Under the pieces are notes generated by a model. That model did no database searches. It had not been told where the DNA came from and saw only the letters and a list, made by a program, of their open reading frames with translations. A stretch of DNA of 64,000 nucleotides from Casuarius casuarius (Eukaryota; Chordata; Aves; Casuariiformes; Casuariidae), in the NCBI GenBank assembly GCA_003342895.1, contig PTFA01000012.1:9232920-9296919 (forward strand), given 5' to 3'. The translations under genes and the position numbers were made by a program. Positions 12,601-24,700 of this stretch are shown here, in pieces (within the stretch, counting starts at the first letter, position 1; each line of letters begins with the position of its first letter).

Positions 12601-13376
12601 TACTCAGCAAATCAAGTGGATTAGAGGCAAATCCTAAATTAGTTCAAAAAATATAAAACAGGATTATAACACCACTGTGTTAATGTAAGTGATTATTGGT
12701 GTAAGTGGGAAAATACTAAACACTAAGTATTTAAATAAAATTATACTCTCACTAAGCTAAAAATGAGAATCACGTTAAATACAAATCTTTAGTCCAAATC
12801 CATAGTCTTTTCTTAAGTAAATCTAGTACTGACTGCAAATTAAATGTTCCAGTGTTTTGGAAATGTTAATTTTCCATTGCAGTAAGAAAGTAACAGATAC
12901 TGTTTGAAATAAAAGGTAACCCAGAATATAAAATGACAATAGATTTGTTTGCTGGTTTTTGGTTTTATCAAAATATAGAAACAAATTGTAATGACCTTAA
13001 TGTTCACATTTGGTTTACATTTAATTATTTATTTGCTTTATACTTTATATCAGTTTAGAGCTTCAAAAAAGCCTTTAGTTATAATTTCAATAATGTTTTT
13101 GCAGTGGGGTGGCTTGCTAAAGAGGCATCTAATGCGCCGTTTTTAGCGCAGGCGTTAACATGCACACTGAAGGAAGAAAGTTTTATGTTATTTCTAAAAG
13201 ATCACATGAAAGAGGAAACGTATTCAAGTATCCCAGGAGGACAGAATGCAGATCTCGGGTCAAACAAGAGTTTAGCTCTAAAATGCAGCTCCCCAATACA
13301 GTAAATACATTAAATGGATAAACAAGAGCCTGAAAACATACTTCTGACAACATAAACAGAAAGAGGTTGTGGCCAT
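9679..13376. other. AT-rich intronic stretch, nothing recognised
   Basis: Strongly AT-rich sequence with poly-T runs at 10335-10349 and around 12569-12582 (N at 12578). No coding frame above noise. A short 'aatagaatcatag' near 10467 resembles the antisense end of avian CR1 copies but is too short to call. Confidence 0.5.
10335..10349 (+). repeat. Poly-T homopolymer (15 bases)
   Basis: An uninterrupted T run in an AT-rich intron. No adjacent retroposon body was recognised on either strand. Confidence 0.95.
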
Positions 13377-13895
13377 TTAAGTTCTTGCTATATCACAGAA
13401 GTATTTTGTCTCTTGGTGCTCAGGAGAGGTGCACTCCGAAAGCCGTAACTGGGGGCACTGCCCCCCCGCAAAAAGAGGAACGGCATTTTTCCAAAGATTA
13501 ACTGAGGCGCCTCTCTGACCCTTGGAGGGGGGCACGTTATTTCTGACCTTTCCATTATGACTGATAAACTCCTGCCTGAAGTTTGCCATCAAAGAATCAA
13601 AATCTCCCCCCCCCCACAGCCAGTTAAGACCCCAAAGCAGAACTGCCTCAAGACACAGCTGTAACCTCCTACACCTCATCCCCCTCCCACAAGAGAACAT
13701 ACCTTTCCCCCCCCCCAAAAAAAAAACCCCACTGTTAAAGTACCCCTCAGAAGAAATTAAATTAAAGCAGCAGTAACTGTGGATGTCTGTCTGCGACAAA
13801 CCAAACCCAGAGTACAGCACATCTCTGGTTTCCACATTTAGCACAACCACCTGAGAAGAAATTGTGTGCAAATCACAGCCTTCTGCTCTGTGCAT
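13377..13895 (-). other. 172-codon open frame across poly-C runs, probably not a gene
   Basis: A minus-strand ATG-started frame of 172 codons spans a patch of higher GC. Its interior includes glycine stretches that simply translate two poly-C homopolymers (13606-13615 and 13707-13716, seen as G runs on this strand). The frame depends on the exact length of those runs, which are the least reliable bases of an assembly. No domain, signal peptide or membrane segment was recognised. Chance openness is most likely; an old unrecognised repeat is the alternative. Confidence 0.15.
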
Positions 13896-16193
13896 CTTGA
13901 TGATTCACAAGTACATCTACATCCAGCTTCCTCCAGCCAGCTATTAGACTACATTATTTTTAAGAGACAGGTTAAGGGGGACAGTCTACCATCCAGCATG
14001 ATAAAACAATAGTTGGAAAATTTGACTTATCTCATTGCTCAAAGAGAAAATCCTTTATTATGTACTGCAGGACAAAGGATTTGCAACTATCTGTTATTTG
14101 AGAAATATGCTATTGCTGCAATTTATCTCACTGTATGGGGCTTGAAAGACGCACAGTGGTACTCCAAACTAACTTTTAAAGAAAGCTGCATGGAATTTTC
14201 ATGACATTGGGAGTATTCTTTAAACTTGCACAGAGAAAATTGATTTTTCATATAGTTATGAATTACATATGGTGCTGCAAGATTGTTCAAAAGGCTCTTC
14301 TTTGCTTCGGTGGTCATGATTACTTTTGACAAAATTCTAATTTGACTTCTTAATCATAATAATTTATAATGATTACTCCAGGCATGACTAAAGTAGCTAT
14401 TTAGTCCTTGAACACTGTTACTTGAACTAAAGGAGGTTTGCTTTGTTAGGCACCCAATCCCAAAATACATGAGTACACGTACAGCTTTCCTTACATTAAC
14501 AGTCCTATTGGTTTTGATGTCAACAGGACCCCTTATGCAAATAATAAGATGTGTGAATAGGTGCAATAAGTAGTCCAAATCAAAACTTAATTTACAATGG
14601 CATAAAAAAACCTGCAGGAATGTATTAAAAAAAAAGTTGAAAAGCGTCCTTATGAAAGCTGTATAATCTATAATTTATTGTCCTAGTCAGATGGAAAGAT
14701 GCAGAGGTTCTGAAATTCACAGAAGACTCTAGATCTTCACTCCACACACTCCAACATAAACTATAAAGCTATTTAGATAGAGGAAGGGATAAGGTGGTGT
14801 ATTATGTATTGTTCCTTTGTTAAGCCACATAAAACTCTGTAATTGACCCCTGCTGCTAGAATAAGCTTTTCAGTGATCCTTATAATTACTTGAATTTCTA
14901 TAAAAGTAAGAAATATTTAACCCGCTTCAGAATTCTCAAAGAATGAATATTTCAGTATAAACCCAAACAAAAACATTTAACTAACTGCCAGAGATTTTGC
15001 CAAAGGAAGGAAGTATCATTAATGCAAACAACAAGATATAGATCCCTTACTGCCTACTCACCAGGTAATTAGCACTTAGTCTACTGGAGTTAAATTTGCA
15101 GCTCATCTATAAAAGAAGAAACCCAAAACTAGACAAAGCACCCCAAAACTCTGCACTAAACATCAGCAATGCTGATGATCTATTTCATTAAGTGCAGGGT
15201 CATGAATACTTTCTAGTACTAGAACAAAAAAATAGAGAGAAAATACTTTCGTGGAAAGGAAGAAAAAACAAATCTGGAAGAAAGCAATACATCTTTTTCT
15301 TTTATACATCTATATACACATAGCTATGAAATTTAAATATAAAATACCGTAATTTTACACAGATACACACACCACATACATTAATATATACAAACACCAA
15401 AGACCAAAACACGTATTCAGGCCCCTGTCTTGAAAAGACTATCTGTATGCTCAAGTATCAGCATGAACAAGACTCTCAGCATGACTACTGTTTGCATTAA
15501 TTAGGCCATTAAAAGTGAACAAGAGAGAAGAAAATATGCACAGGATAGGAAAACATGACACGGAAAAGACCAGTTCTGAGAAGAAATCAAATATGTGAAA
15601 CTTGGAACTCGACTGATATAGTAGCAATTTAGAATTACTTCAAAGGATACAAAAGAAGTTATTTAAGTGATATCAATTAAGGAAGAGATTGCATAACCAG
15701 TTATGTAGGTAAAGAAAACCCTTCTGACTTGAAAATATATCTATGACTCATTCCATTCTCTCTATCTGTACATATTTGGGTTATCCCACAAACAACGTGC
15801 TCCCTCTCGCAGCAACACTGGGCAAAATAGATGGCATTTCAAAAGTAGTATCAGATTAAGAAAACTCCCAAAATTAGGAAGCATATAGTTTTAGCAAGTT
15901 TATCAAGTATTAGTGAGAATTGCTAATATAAGTGAGAAGCCAAAAGAAAACACTGTTTTAGAAAATACACAGACTATGTTTATTCTTTATAATTTAGAAG
16001 ACAAATGCTAAATTTTGCAGAGAAAACTCAAGAGACTGTTGCAGGATTTACCTGTATTATTCAGTAGGTAGAACTGATCCCCTGATAATTACAATATTCT
16101 ATTTTAAGACAGAAAGCACAGGTAGTATATATTATGAAAACATTAGAGTTTACCAGTATTTTGGAAAACTATCCAAAATCCATAATCCAGATT

Positions 16194-16222
16194 GGGGGGG
16201 GTGCGGGGGNGGGGGGAAGGGG
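16194..16222 (+). repeat. Interrupted poly-G tract with an unresolved base
   Basis: G runs of about 8, 5, 6 and 4 bases are separated by short interruptions, with N at 16210. Four closely spaced G runs could form a G-quadruplex on the plus strand, which would also explain poor sequencing. Directly visible. Confidence 0.9.
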
Positions 16223-17831
16223 CACAAAACACCCCCTGCCAAATTTGCAGTTATGTTCTGTCTTCTGATAGTGGACCTGACTCAATATAAACACTATCTT
16301 ACTCCTTTAGACATCTATTTTTTAAACACTATTGATCCATAAAATTTTTAAATAAAACTATACAATTCAAATATAGTTTACTAAAACTCATTTTTTGGTT
16401 CAGCAAACCCTCTCATAGAAAGAAAGCCTTTCAAAAAAAGTTACGTGTCCTCAGAGAGGCTAAATATGTCAATAAATGATGAAAAGAGGCAACGTCAAGG
16501 AAAAGGAAGCACAGAATACTCACAATTTTGGAAAATAAAAAGGCTAAATACCTAGAGAGTTCTTGTTCAGCATTCAGATTCTTAAAGGTATCAGTAAAAT
16601 ACTACAGTTGATATCAGGCCCTTGTACGAAGCATTTCATCTGAAAAGCTTTGTGCAACTAATTAGTAGGTACGAATAGAGAATTTTTAAGTTCAGCAAAA
16701 TCCAGAACTACTAGGCAATCAAACTTATACAAGACGGCTACTAGGACAACTGCCACCTTCCACACATTACAAGGCAGGAGTCACTATGAGATGCACATAG
16801 TCCAAATTGCACTAACTGCACTTCTAGTAATTAGAATTTGGATACTTTGATTTTTCAGAAACACATTGAGTTCTTACAGCAGAGCTGTGGAAGATCGCGG
16901 TTTACACACCTCCTTTCAAATATTTCAGAAAAGTTCCCCTCCCCCCCCCTTAGTGGAAGCCTACGATTTAAATCTCAACTCAAAATTATTTTCTCCATAA
17001 GCAGGCAAAAGCCACTGGACTCACTACTTTTTTTTAAAGTGGAGGTGAAGCATCCAGAGACTTTTATCTTTCACCACTCTTAGGAGAGAGACGGATTGTT
17101 TTTGTAATTCTTAGTAAGTATATGTGTAAAACTATGGCAAGATCAGACCCTTAAAACATCTACTCCTATTTTACAGCCTAGTTTCATCAAATCTTTTCAT
17201 TTTTGAACACAAAGTCTCCCTTTTGTGCTTCAGGGTACCCAACACTCTGCACCATTACCAACTTTATAAGTAATATTTTACTTGTAAAAGTATTTCTTAA
17301 AACAAATTCCCAACACTCAGGAAATCAATAAAACCCAGAATTAGAGCATAAAATTGAAGAGACAGTTACACAATTCTGTGTGTGATTGCTGCCCTAGCTC
17401 ACTGCTATACATCTTCACATCAACCTAATTCATTTGACACACAGTCTCCCTGCAGCTGAGAAAGTCTAGCTTTCTTACTAGTTCTTAGTAAAAGATTAAA
17501 TACAAAACCCCCTATGTTTAAGTAATGTTAAGGTTGTGACACAAATCAACAAAAGGCAGGAAATTCAAAGATAACACTGACACTCCATGCTTAATTCATG
17601 ATTGTTTAACAAAAGGGCAAAACGATATAAGGAACTAGTATCAGCTTTGACTTCATTCTGTTGGCGCTCTTGAGCAAACAGGTGTTTATCTCGGAGATTA
17701 TACTGATTCAGGCTCTCGCATCAGTCGACGTAAATGCTAGTAATTATTTAGCCTTTATCAATACGCGGGGCTTAAAGAAGCTTACAAATTCATATTTAAC
17801 ATCCTAACATGCTATGTTGCAATGAAAATCA

Positions 17832-17855
17832 TTACAGAAAACAGGTTTTCTGTAA
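17832..17855. repeat. Perfect 11-bp inverted repeat with 2-base spacer
   Basis: The left arm TTACAGAAAAC and right arm GTTTTCTGTAA are exact reverse complements separated by AG, forming a 24-bp palindrome. It could extrude as a short cruciform or bind a dimeric factor. No protein site is recognised with confidence. Confidence 0.9.
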
Positions 17856-18356
17856 AATGGCCCTTGATAATCATAAATATATCATTATTCTATAAGCTTT
17901 TCAGAAGTAAACAAAGTGTACTTGAACCATTTTATTTAGCATTAGAGAGAAAAATTAGACCAAAAAAGCTGCTTTACAATGCAACATAAAAAGTTATTTT
18001 ACTTTTAAGCCAAAATATTTAAAGGATTTCAGTTGTATGTATATATACACATTCACCTATTTTATCTTGAAATAAATGACTTTGTGATTTACACATGTAT
18101 AGAGAGATATTATATACACAATACTCATATACTCATATCAGTGGACATCAACATATACTGACAAAACTTTAGACTAAGATAAAATCTTAACCTGAGAAGC
18201 TTTTAACTTAGAAAAGACTCCAAGAGTTGATTTACATACTCTGAAAGGTTTATACTGGATATCTTAACTGTGCAAAATATAGCACTATGTTTATTGTTTT
18301 CTTCACAGGTTAACACCTCTTAACCTATGCATACTTCAATTCTTCTTCAAATTCTC

Positions 18357-18374
18357 TTTTTTTTTTTTTTTTTT
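18357..18374 (+). repeat. Poly-T homopolymer (18 bases)
   Basis: An uninterrupted T run, equivalent to poly-A on the minus strand. No retroposon body was recognised beside it. Confidence 0.9.
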
Positions 18375-21300
18375 AAATACAAAAAAACATTTTTCATGGT
18401 GGCAAAACAACAGAGAAAGTAATGCTGCCTTTGACTACAGTATCACTGACATAGATGATTGTGCTAATCTTTAAGGTTTCAAAATAAAAGTTGGAATTTT
18501 AGTATGCTTTTAAAATGCTAATTGCATATAGACATTCCTATCTGATATTTTTTCTTACCATTTTATTGCAAAAAAAACAAATAAGTTGAATGAAAGGAAT
18601 AAAACGATGAACTTCACATTTCATAGCCTTCCTTGGAGTACAAGCAGTTACCTCACATATATATCCCTATAGCATTAATTGGGGGACAACAATTACAGTT
18701 TTTGCTAATGTCTTCATTACTGTCTGGTATCTCAAGTAAGTTCAAATTGTTCTTGTAATTTAATGCTTTTTCCAGTTGAACTTCTAAACAATTATAGCCT
18801 TGTCCCCACCAGCCAAAATTCCATCTGGATAACTGCTACAGCATCAAAACATATTGCTGAATGTTTTCAGAAGAGGCTTTTGAAACCATACATCTGTTAG
18901 CCCATCGAGCTGCAAGGATCTGGTTACCAGCCCTAGGTATGTTTTTGAAAACCCAATGAAAATGTGTACAGGAACAATTGAAAGTTACATGTCAAGATTT
19001 TAATCTCCAAAGCAAGCATGATTATGTATTTAATATATCCATGTATACAAAATACACATATTCAAACCCTCAAGGGTATCAAGCAGATCAAACAAAGAAC
19101 CGCTGTTACATATAGCTGCACACTCCCTCCCCATCACCACCTCACACAGTTTTGGACACTGCAACATGGCACAAACAGTCCAACTAAAACATTAATGTAC
19201 CTACTGTTTCCATGAGACTGATGTAAATAATAACAGATTATGTTTCTACTGACAAAGACTCACCTATTTTCTGGTGGAGCCTGAAAAACTGCATGTGGAG
19301 TCACAAGCCTTTGTAAGGCAACAGGAAACCACCTGAATGATCCCCCAAGAAATCAGGCTTATGGCTCTCAGCTGATTTCCTCTACTTGCCACAAGTACAA
19401 AGGTGCAGAGGACACCTCTAATTGCTCCTTTCCATCCCTTCCCAAATCTCTCCCTGTAGCGGTAACTCTGAAGAGTACTGATAAATCTCCTTCTCCTATA
19501 AAATTATACAGAGCTTTGAAGAAGAGAGGCATCTTCTTTTATAAAGGAAGTTCAGCAAACAAACTGAACTCACAGCACCGTAAGGGGCTCGCTTCCCCTA
19601 AGTTATCAGGAAATAAATGAGAGAAGGATAAAGAAAAGGGAGAACATGGTGAAGTCTGGCTCCACCCTGTAACACTCTTGTTGACCTAATTAATATTCAC
19701 TTGCTATCACATCTTAACTACCTGAGGCAGAGTTTTGATTTCCTTACAAATCCTAAATTATGCTTATAAATTCTACTTTGCTACAGAGTTTATTTTCTAT
19801 TTTCAGCTTAGATATCATGAGCAGATGAGTGTATTTGTCAGGCTGGCATACTGAGATACACTGAAGATTATAATGATAATCAATTAGTCTTAATTGCATC
19901 AAAAATCAGTCAGTATTGCAACTGTTTTGCTGGATGGCTTGCTGATCCTATTAGCATAACCTAATAGTGAATTTTTTCAGTCAGTACTAAAAGCTTGTAT
20001 TGACACTGTCAACTAAAAATGCTTTCAAAGTCCCAATGACTGAGTGCAATAATGTTGAATGACTACATAATCCAGTACACTAGTGTCAGGAGAACTCTAG
20101 TCCATAGAGGTCAACCGAAGTTCAGTTTGGATGACTATGGTTGCCAACTTAATGATCCAAGCCAAGCCCTATAGACATTCTCCGCTCATTCATGCTGTAA
20201 AACACGCTTCCCAATTTTCACCTAGGAATGGATACTTCCTTCTTCCATCCTCATTTACTTATGCTTCAATTTATCAATGTTTGTTTCTTTGCTTTTGGGA
20301 GAAACCCGGTTTTCCTCTCAAAAACTGCAGCCAATGAAGAGTGAAATCAGAACGAGAAATCACTGATGGGCAAAATGGATATTCTGTTATTGCCAGGAGA
20401 GCTCCTTCTACACCGCTGTAGAAAACAGAGCAGAGCTAGACCTGTAACACCCAAAGGGACAGTCTCACTTCCAGAGGTCCTATACCTCTGAACCTATAGT
20501 AGTGATGTGAAGTATCCTCATTGTTACTTTACATTTGGCAGAGAATTCCCCTCTTTGAACTTCCAGTAACTGCTTCACCAGTTCACTAGTTCACCAAATT
20601 CACAAGTTGTGCGAAGACTCTTATCTCTGCCAGGGAGTAGTGAGACAAGAAAACCTACGTTTTCAACTTTGGCAACATCCATTCTGTACATTCAATTACA
20701 AACAACTGCAGAACAGAGAACGTGGGGGTTCGGGCCCATCCTTCCTCTCCTCTGCCAGGTCCCAGAGCTCCTACAAGTTTTAAAGCCTTATCGTGAGCTC
20801 ATGTCCAAACAGCATGGGCATGATGCAAGCTGACCTCTGCAGAACAAATACGCCCTGAATACACCCATGCAAATCCCAGGGAAGTGTGAAATCTGAAGGG
20901 GAAAATATATGAACAAGTTTGTGATCACTGGAAAGGTAATTTATCATGTGGACTTAGTAATTCTTTATGAAAGCTATGGGATAAAAAGTTAAAACAAAAA
21001 TGAGTGAGAAACAATTCAAATTAGAAAATTTATGACACGTCTCTAAGATACACAAGTTTGTAAATCCTACTGAAATTTAGGCATCTAAATGGGAGTTAGA
21101 CTTTTGAGAATCAAGTATCTTGTTTGAGGTCAGTGTTATTAGAAAAAAGCACCTCCCCCCAAAACAGCCTCTGCAAGCACGCTCAAGTGCTCAGAAGTTT
21201 TCCTGTCTACTTAAAAGTAGGCAAGTTCTGTCTCTCTGTGTGGTCCAACAGAGAGAAAGCCTAATCTCTAGGTCCTTCTCTCTATTTTATCATATTAGCA

Positions 21301-21675
21301 TTTTTTTAAGGGGATCATCAGGTTCATTCCATTTTATGGCCTATACTGGGCAATCGATCAACACTCACAGTTGCTTAGTTATGTGTTTACAGTATCTAGA
21401 AATGCACATATATTTTTGGATTTGCTCTCAAATGCTCTCCAGGATGATTCAAAAGGCACTCTACCTAGTCTGCCCAGTAACTGTCAATTCTAAATGGTAG
21501 CACATATACATACTTACTTTCATATTTCCAAGCACAGATATTTTTAAGCATGCCAAACACTTTTTGCTTTTACTATTTTTATGAAAATCTTTATATTTCC
21601 AACAGCTTTCTAAGAATCCCTATACAAACCTAGCAAAGATCAATCTTGACAAAGAGAAATAGATATATTACATAC

Positions 21676-21752
21676 CATAGTCAGTGATCTTACAGGATAC
21701 TAAATACAGCTCTTTCAGGTTCCGGCCTTCTTTAGCGATCACCTCCACACAT
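21676..21752 (-). CDS. FBXL17: FBXL17 internal coding exon (77 bp, one leucine-rich repeat)
   Basis: FBXL17 is the F-box/LRR substrate receptor of an SCF (SKP1-CUL1-RBX1) ubiquitin ligase. It acts in dimerisation quality control of BTB-domain proteins, and other targets have been reported. Read on the minus strand, the exon follows an acceptor (tgtattccag) and ends at a donor (CTATG then gtatgtaa). It holds one base completing an Arg codon, 25 whole codons, and one base (G) opening the next, expected Ala, codon. The peptide begins CVEVIA and continues KEGRNLKELYLVSCKITDY, a cysteine-containing LRR of the form LxxLxLxxCxITD near the C-terminal end of the LRR solenoid. From memory the mammalian protein has Gln where this one has Arg (EGQ to EGR), a conservative difference. 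The reading frame is intact and the splice phases agree with an internal exon. No other gene of this family fits the peptide as well. Confidence 0.93.
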
Positions 21753-24700
21753 CTGGAATACACATACAGTAAAACTTAATGTTAATGGAAAACAGATAAT
21801 CTTTAATTAGTAAAAGCTCAGTCACAAGTGTAATGTAGTATATATAAATTTCCTCATTTTGTAAATTATTCTGTAGAATTCATTGAAAATACATGTGGCT
21901 ACAGGTACACATATTAATGACTGATAAGCTAGAGCAATGTCTTACTTTGCATTGAATATTTTTATATCGATATTCCCATAATATATAATTCTTTGAATAT
22001 GAGTTACTTGATATATACACACACAAGTCCTTGGGAAAATAATACAAATGTTAATTTGTATTTCTGTATTACTGTATAACTTTGGAAGCTTTCTCTTGAC
22101 AGATTTAAGCTTCGAAAGATTTTTTCTGGATAAGAAGAATAAACACATTGTAATTAGGACAAAAGATGAGAAAATGCAATTTTAAAATCATGTTTCTGTC
22201 TCTTCAATGATCATTGCAAAAGTCAGCATCCATCAGGTCATGAAATGCTACATGCCATTTGTGTTCCAATATGTTGCTACAGAAGCTTATATAGATGAGA
22301 AGACAGCTCATTTGGCTGCCTTGTCACAATTATGATGAATTTGCAATGAATCATACATTTTGTCTGTGAATCCCTGTGCTTGATTTCCTGTAAGCAAGAA
22401 AGTTAATATGAAAACTAAAACTGTCTTGTAAAATAGGTGTTATAATACACTTGCGGCGAAGTCTAAATTAATGTGTTGTTTACAACTGTTATATTTACAA
22501 CTGCAGTGTTTAAACAGTATCATTCATAAAAATACATTTTATAAAGTTTATTTTTAGTCCCAATAATGTAAAATGCATCACTTGATCATTAGATCAGCTA
22601 ATGTGACTATTTTGCAAGTCTGTATGGAGAGACATTTTAAAAGGTGGATTTTAATAGGATAAATCGTAGTAATTTCTTTTGATCCAATATACTTCTCTCT
22701 AATTTTCAGATCATTTACCCAATCACCTACTCTGGCTCTTAAATCAATTCTTCTGCATTACACAAAATTAAATTATTTGCTGATTTTGAACAAAAAATAG
22801 GTATTGCTGAATTGCTGTAACTTGGAAAACACACCTATGCCCTCAAGAACCTTTTTCCTCCACTTACCAGTACCAATAGATTATCCCCAGTCTGATATAA
22901 CTGTTCATGCTGACAATTTTGTTTGTTAAAAGCAGCCACCTAATTCTTATAGCTTACAATACTACAATAACTAATCATAGCCTTTCAGAGCTATTTGTCG
23001 TCTGTCTTCTTCCATCTTCGAAAATCCAGAACCAAAAATCGCTACTACTAATAAAATACAATGACTCTGAAAGAACACTTGAATCTTGGTTTATCATTGT
23101 TATAACATCATCAGTTTTCAACAGATCTTTTAAAATTGTGTGAACCTTATAGTTAGAAAATTTTTGCAATGCTTGTCTCAGGAATGAGGTCTTCTTAGTT
23201 TAAGAGAGAAATGTTTTAACACTGTAAACGTGGAAGAAAAATGCTTAGAGGAGGGTAAATCTCCAGCTTCCTACTTATTTCGACACACAGCTTCTCTGCT
23301 AAGACAATTAGCAAGCATGACAAATATTTTTCTTCTAGAAGTTACACCAAGACTATGGTATTTAATATAAACTACTCTAAAAGCTATTCAGTTTCATCAG
23401 GTTATTTTCATACAAATCAGATAAGATTTAGAGCGTTAAACACGCTCTACAAAGGACATGGAAAGACTCTGTGATCCTGTGAGATGTCATTTCAAAAGAG
23501 GTACTTGTCTTTGTGAACCGGCTTATAGCGATCAACTGGGCTTTGAGAAAGACTTCGTATTATTTATTCCAGAACAATAGTTCTTCATACTGAGATTTTA
23601 TTATTAATGTTAGTAATATGAATAAAAGGGAAATTATCATCCTATATTTTATTAGACACTACATTTATTAGGTACTGCTACAAATAAGATATAATCAAAA
23701 AGTGAATGGACAGTGCAATTATAAGAACATTTTATATGCTATTTATTAATACTTACGGCATATATAATTTAGCAGAGAACAAGATTCTAAAACATTTTTT
23801 ATTTTGGATAAAGCTTCTGAGCCTAGAAAAATATTCAGATGTTTGTATCTAATGACTGCACTCTGTAAGTTTTCAAATTATTTCAAATCATTTTTTGCTT
23901 ACGGAGAGACAATTAACTAATCAGAAACACAATATAGCAATCAGTCTCAAACAATACTACCGCAAGATAGACATGACTACATAAAAGCCTATCTAATTTT
24001 CCTTACAATTTCAGTTATGCAAAATTTTAATTATATATTGGTAATGGTCAGATTAGTACTCTCTGCACATAGTCCTATCTGCCCGTGCATCCTTCAGGAT
24101 CTGTGGAGGCCTAAGTCTCAGGATCTGCCTCTTTCCCTGGCTTCGCACAAAAAAGGTTTAGGTGCAGAGGAAAGAAGTTGTAGTTTTTGCCCACCCTGAC
24201 ATAACACGGTGCCTGGACAGGGCTTCACCAGCCCTGCCAAAGCTACAGTGGGGTGGTGGTGGTGATGGTCCATTCACGCAGCAAGCTTGATACTCAAATG
24301 GTGCCCTCTCCTCCTCCCCTGCTGCTAAAGGACAATGTCACTGTTTTGGTAAAGTTGACTTGGGTTCTATGAACTCAGACAAATACCGCTATATCGTTTT
24401 TTTAGAAAACACAACATATTTAAAAGCTTGCCTTGACAAGTAAGACTACGAAAAAATTCTTCACCTGCAAAGAACTTTAGCTGCTTCCATTAAACAGAAA
24501 AAAATGCAAAAACTTAGCTTCAGCTGCCTCATTTCTTTGTTTTCTGAGAATATTAAAATCACCTAACCTCTAAAAGAATGAGGTAATGACACATTTACTT
24601 TAGGGGAAAAAAAAATCTTTAATATAGCTGGAATATTGAATTTATGAATTTCTTTATCCACTTTCAATAACCGGTAAGAGTCAATCTAATTTCAGTTTTA

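Larger units (their letters stand above)
1..21675 (-). other. FBXL17: FBXL17 intron 3' of the recognised exon (partial)
   Basis: This is intronic sequence downstream of the exon in the direction of transcription. It begins with the donor gtatgtaa at 21675 and continues off the left edge of the window. The sequence is AT-rich with scattered poly-A, poly-T and poly-C runs. No minus-strand segment resembling the next FBXL17 coding exon was found. Items inside it, such as the CR1 fragment, local duplication and exon-like frames, are listed separately. The rest shows no supported gene. Confidence 0.75.
13896..21675. other. AT-rich intronic stretch flanking the FBXL17 exon
   Basis: AT-rich sequence with a G run containing an N (16194-16222), a poly-T run at 18357-18374 and a perfect palindrome at 17832-17855. 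A plus-strand frame at 21120-21500 lies close to the FBXL17 exon on the opposite strand but has no recognisable features. No gene is supported here beyond the exon itself. Confidence 0.5.

Noticed and set aside
13377..13895. A 172-codon minus-strand gene
   Set aside because: The frame runs through two poly-C homopolymers of uncertain length that produce its glycine stretches, and no domain is recognisable.
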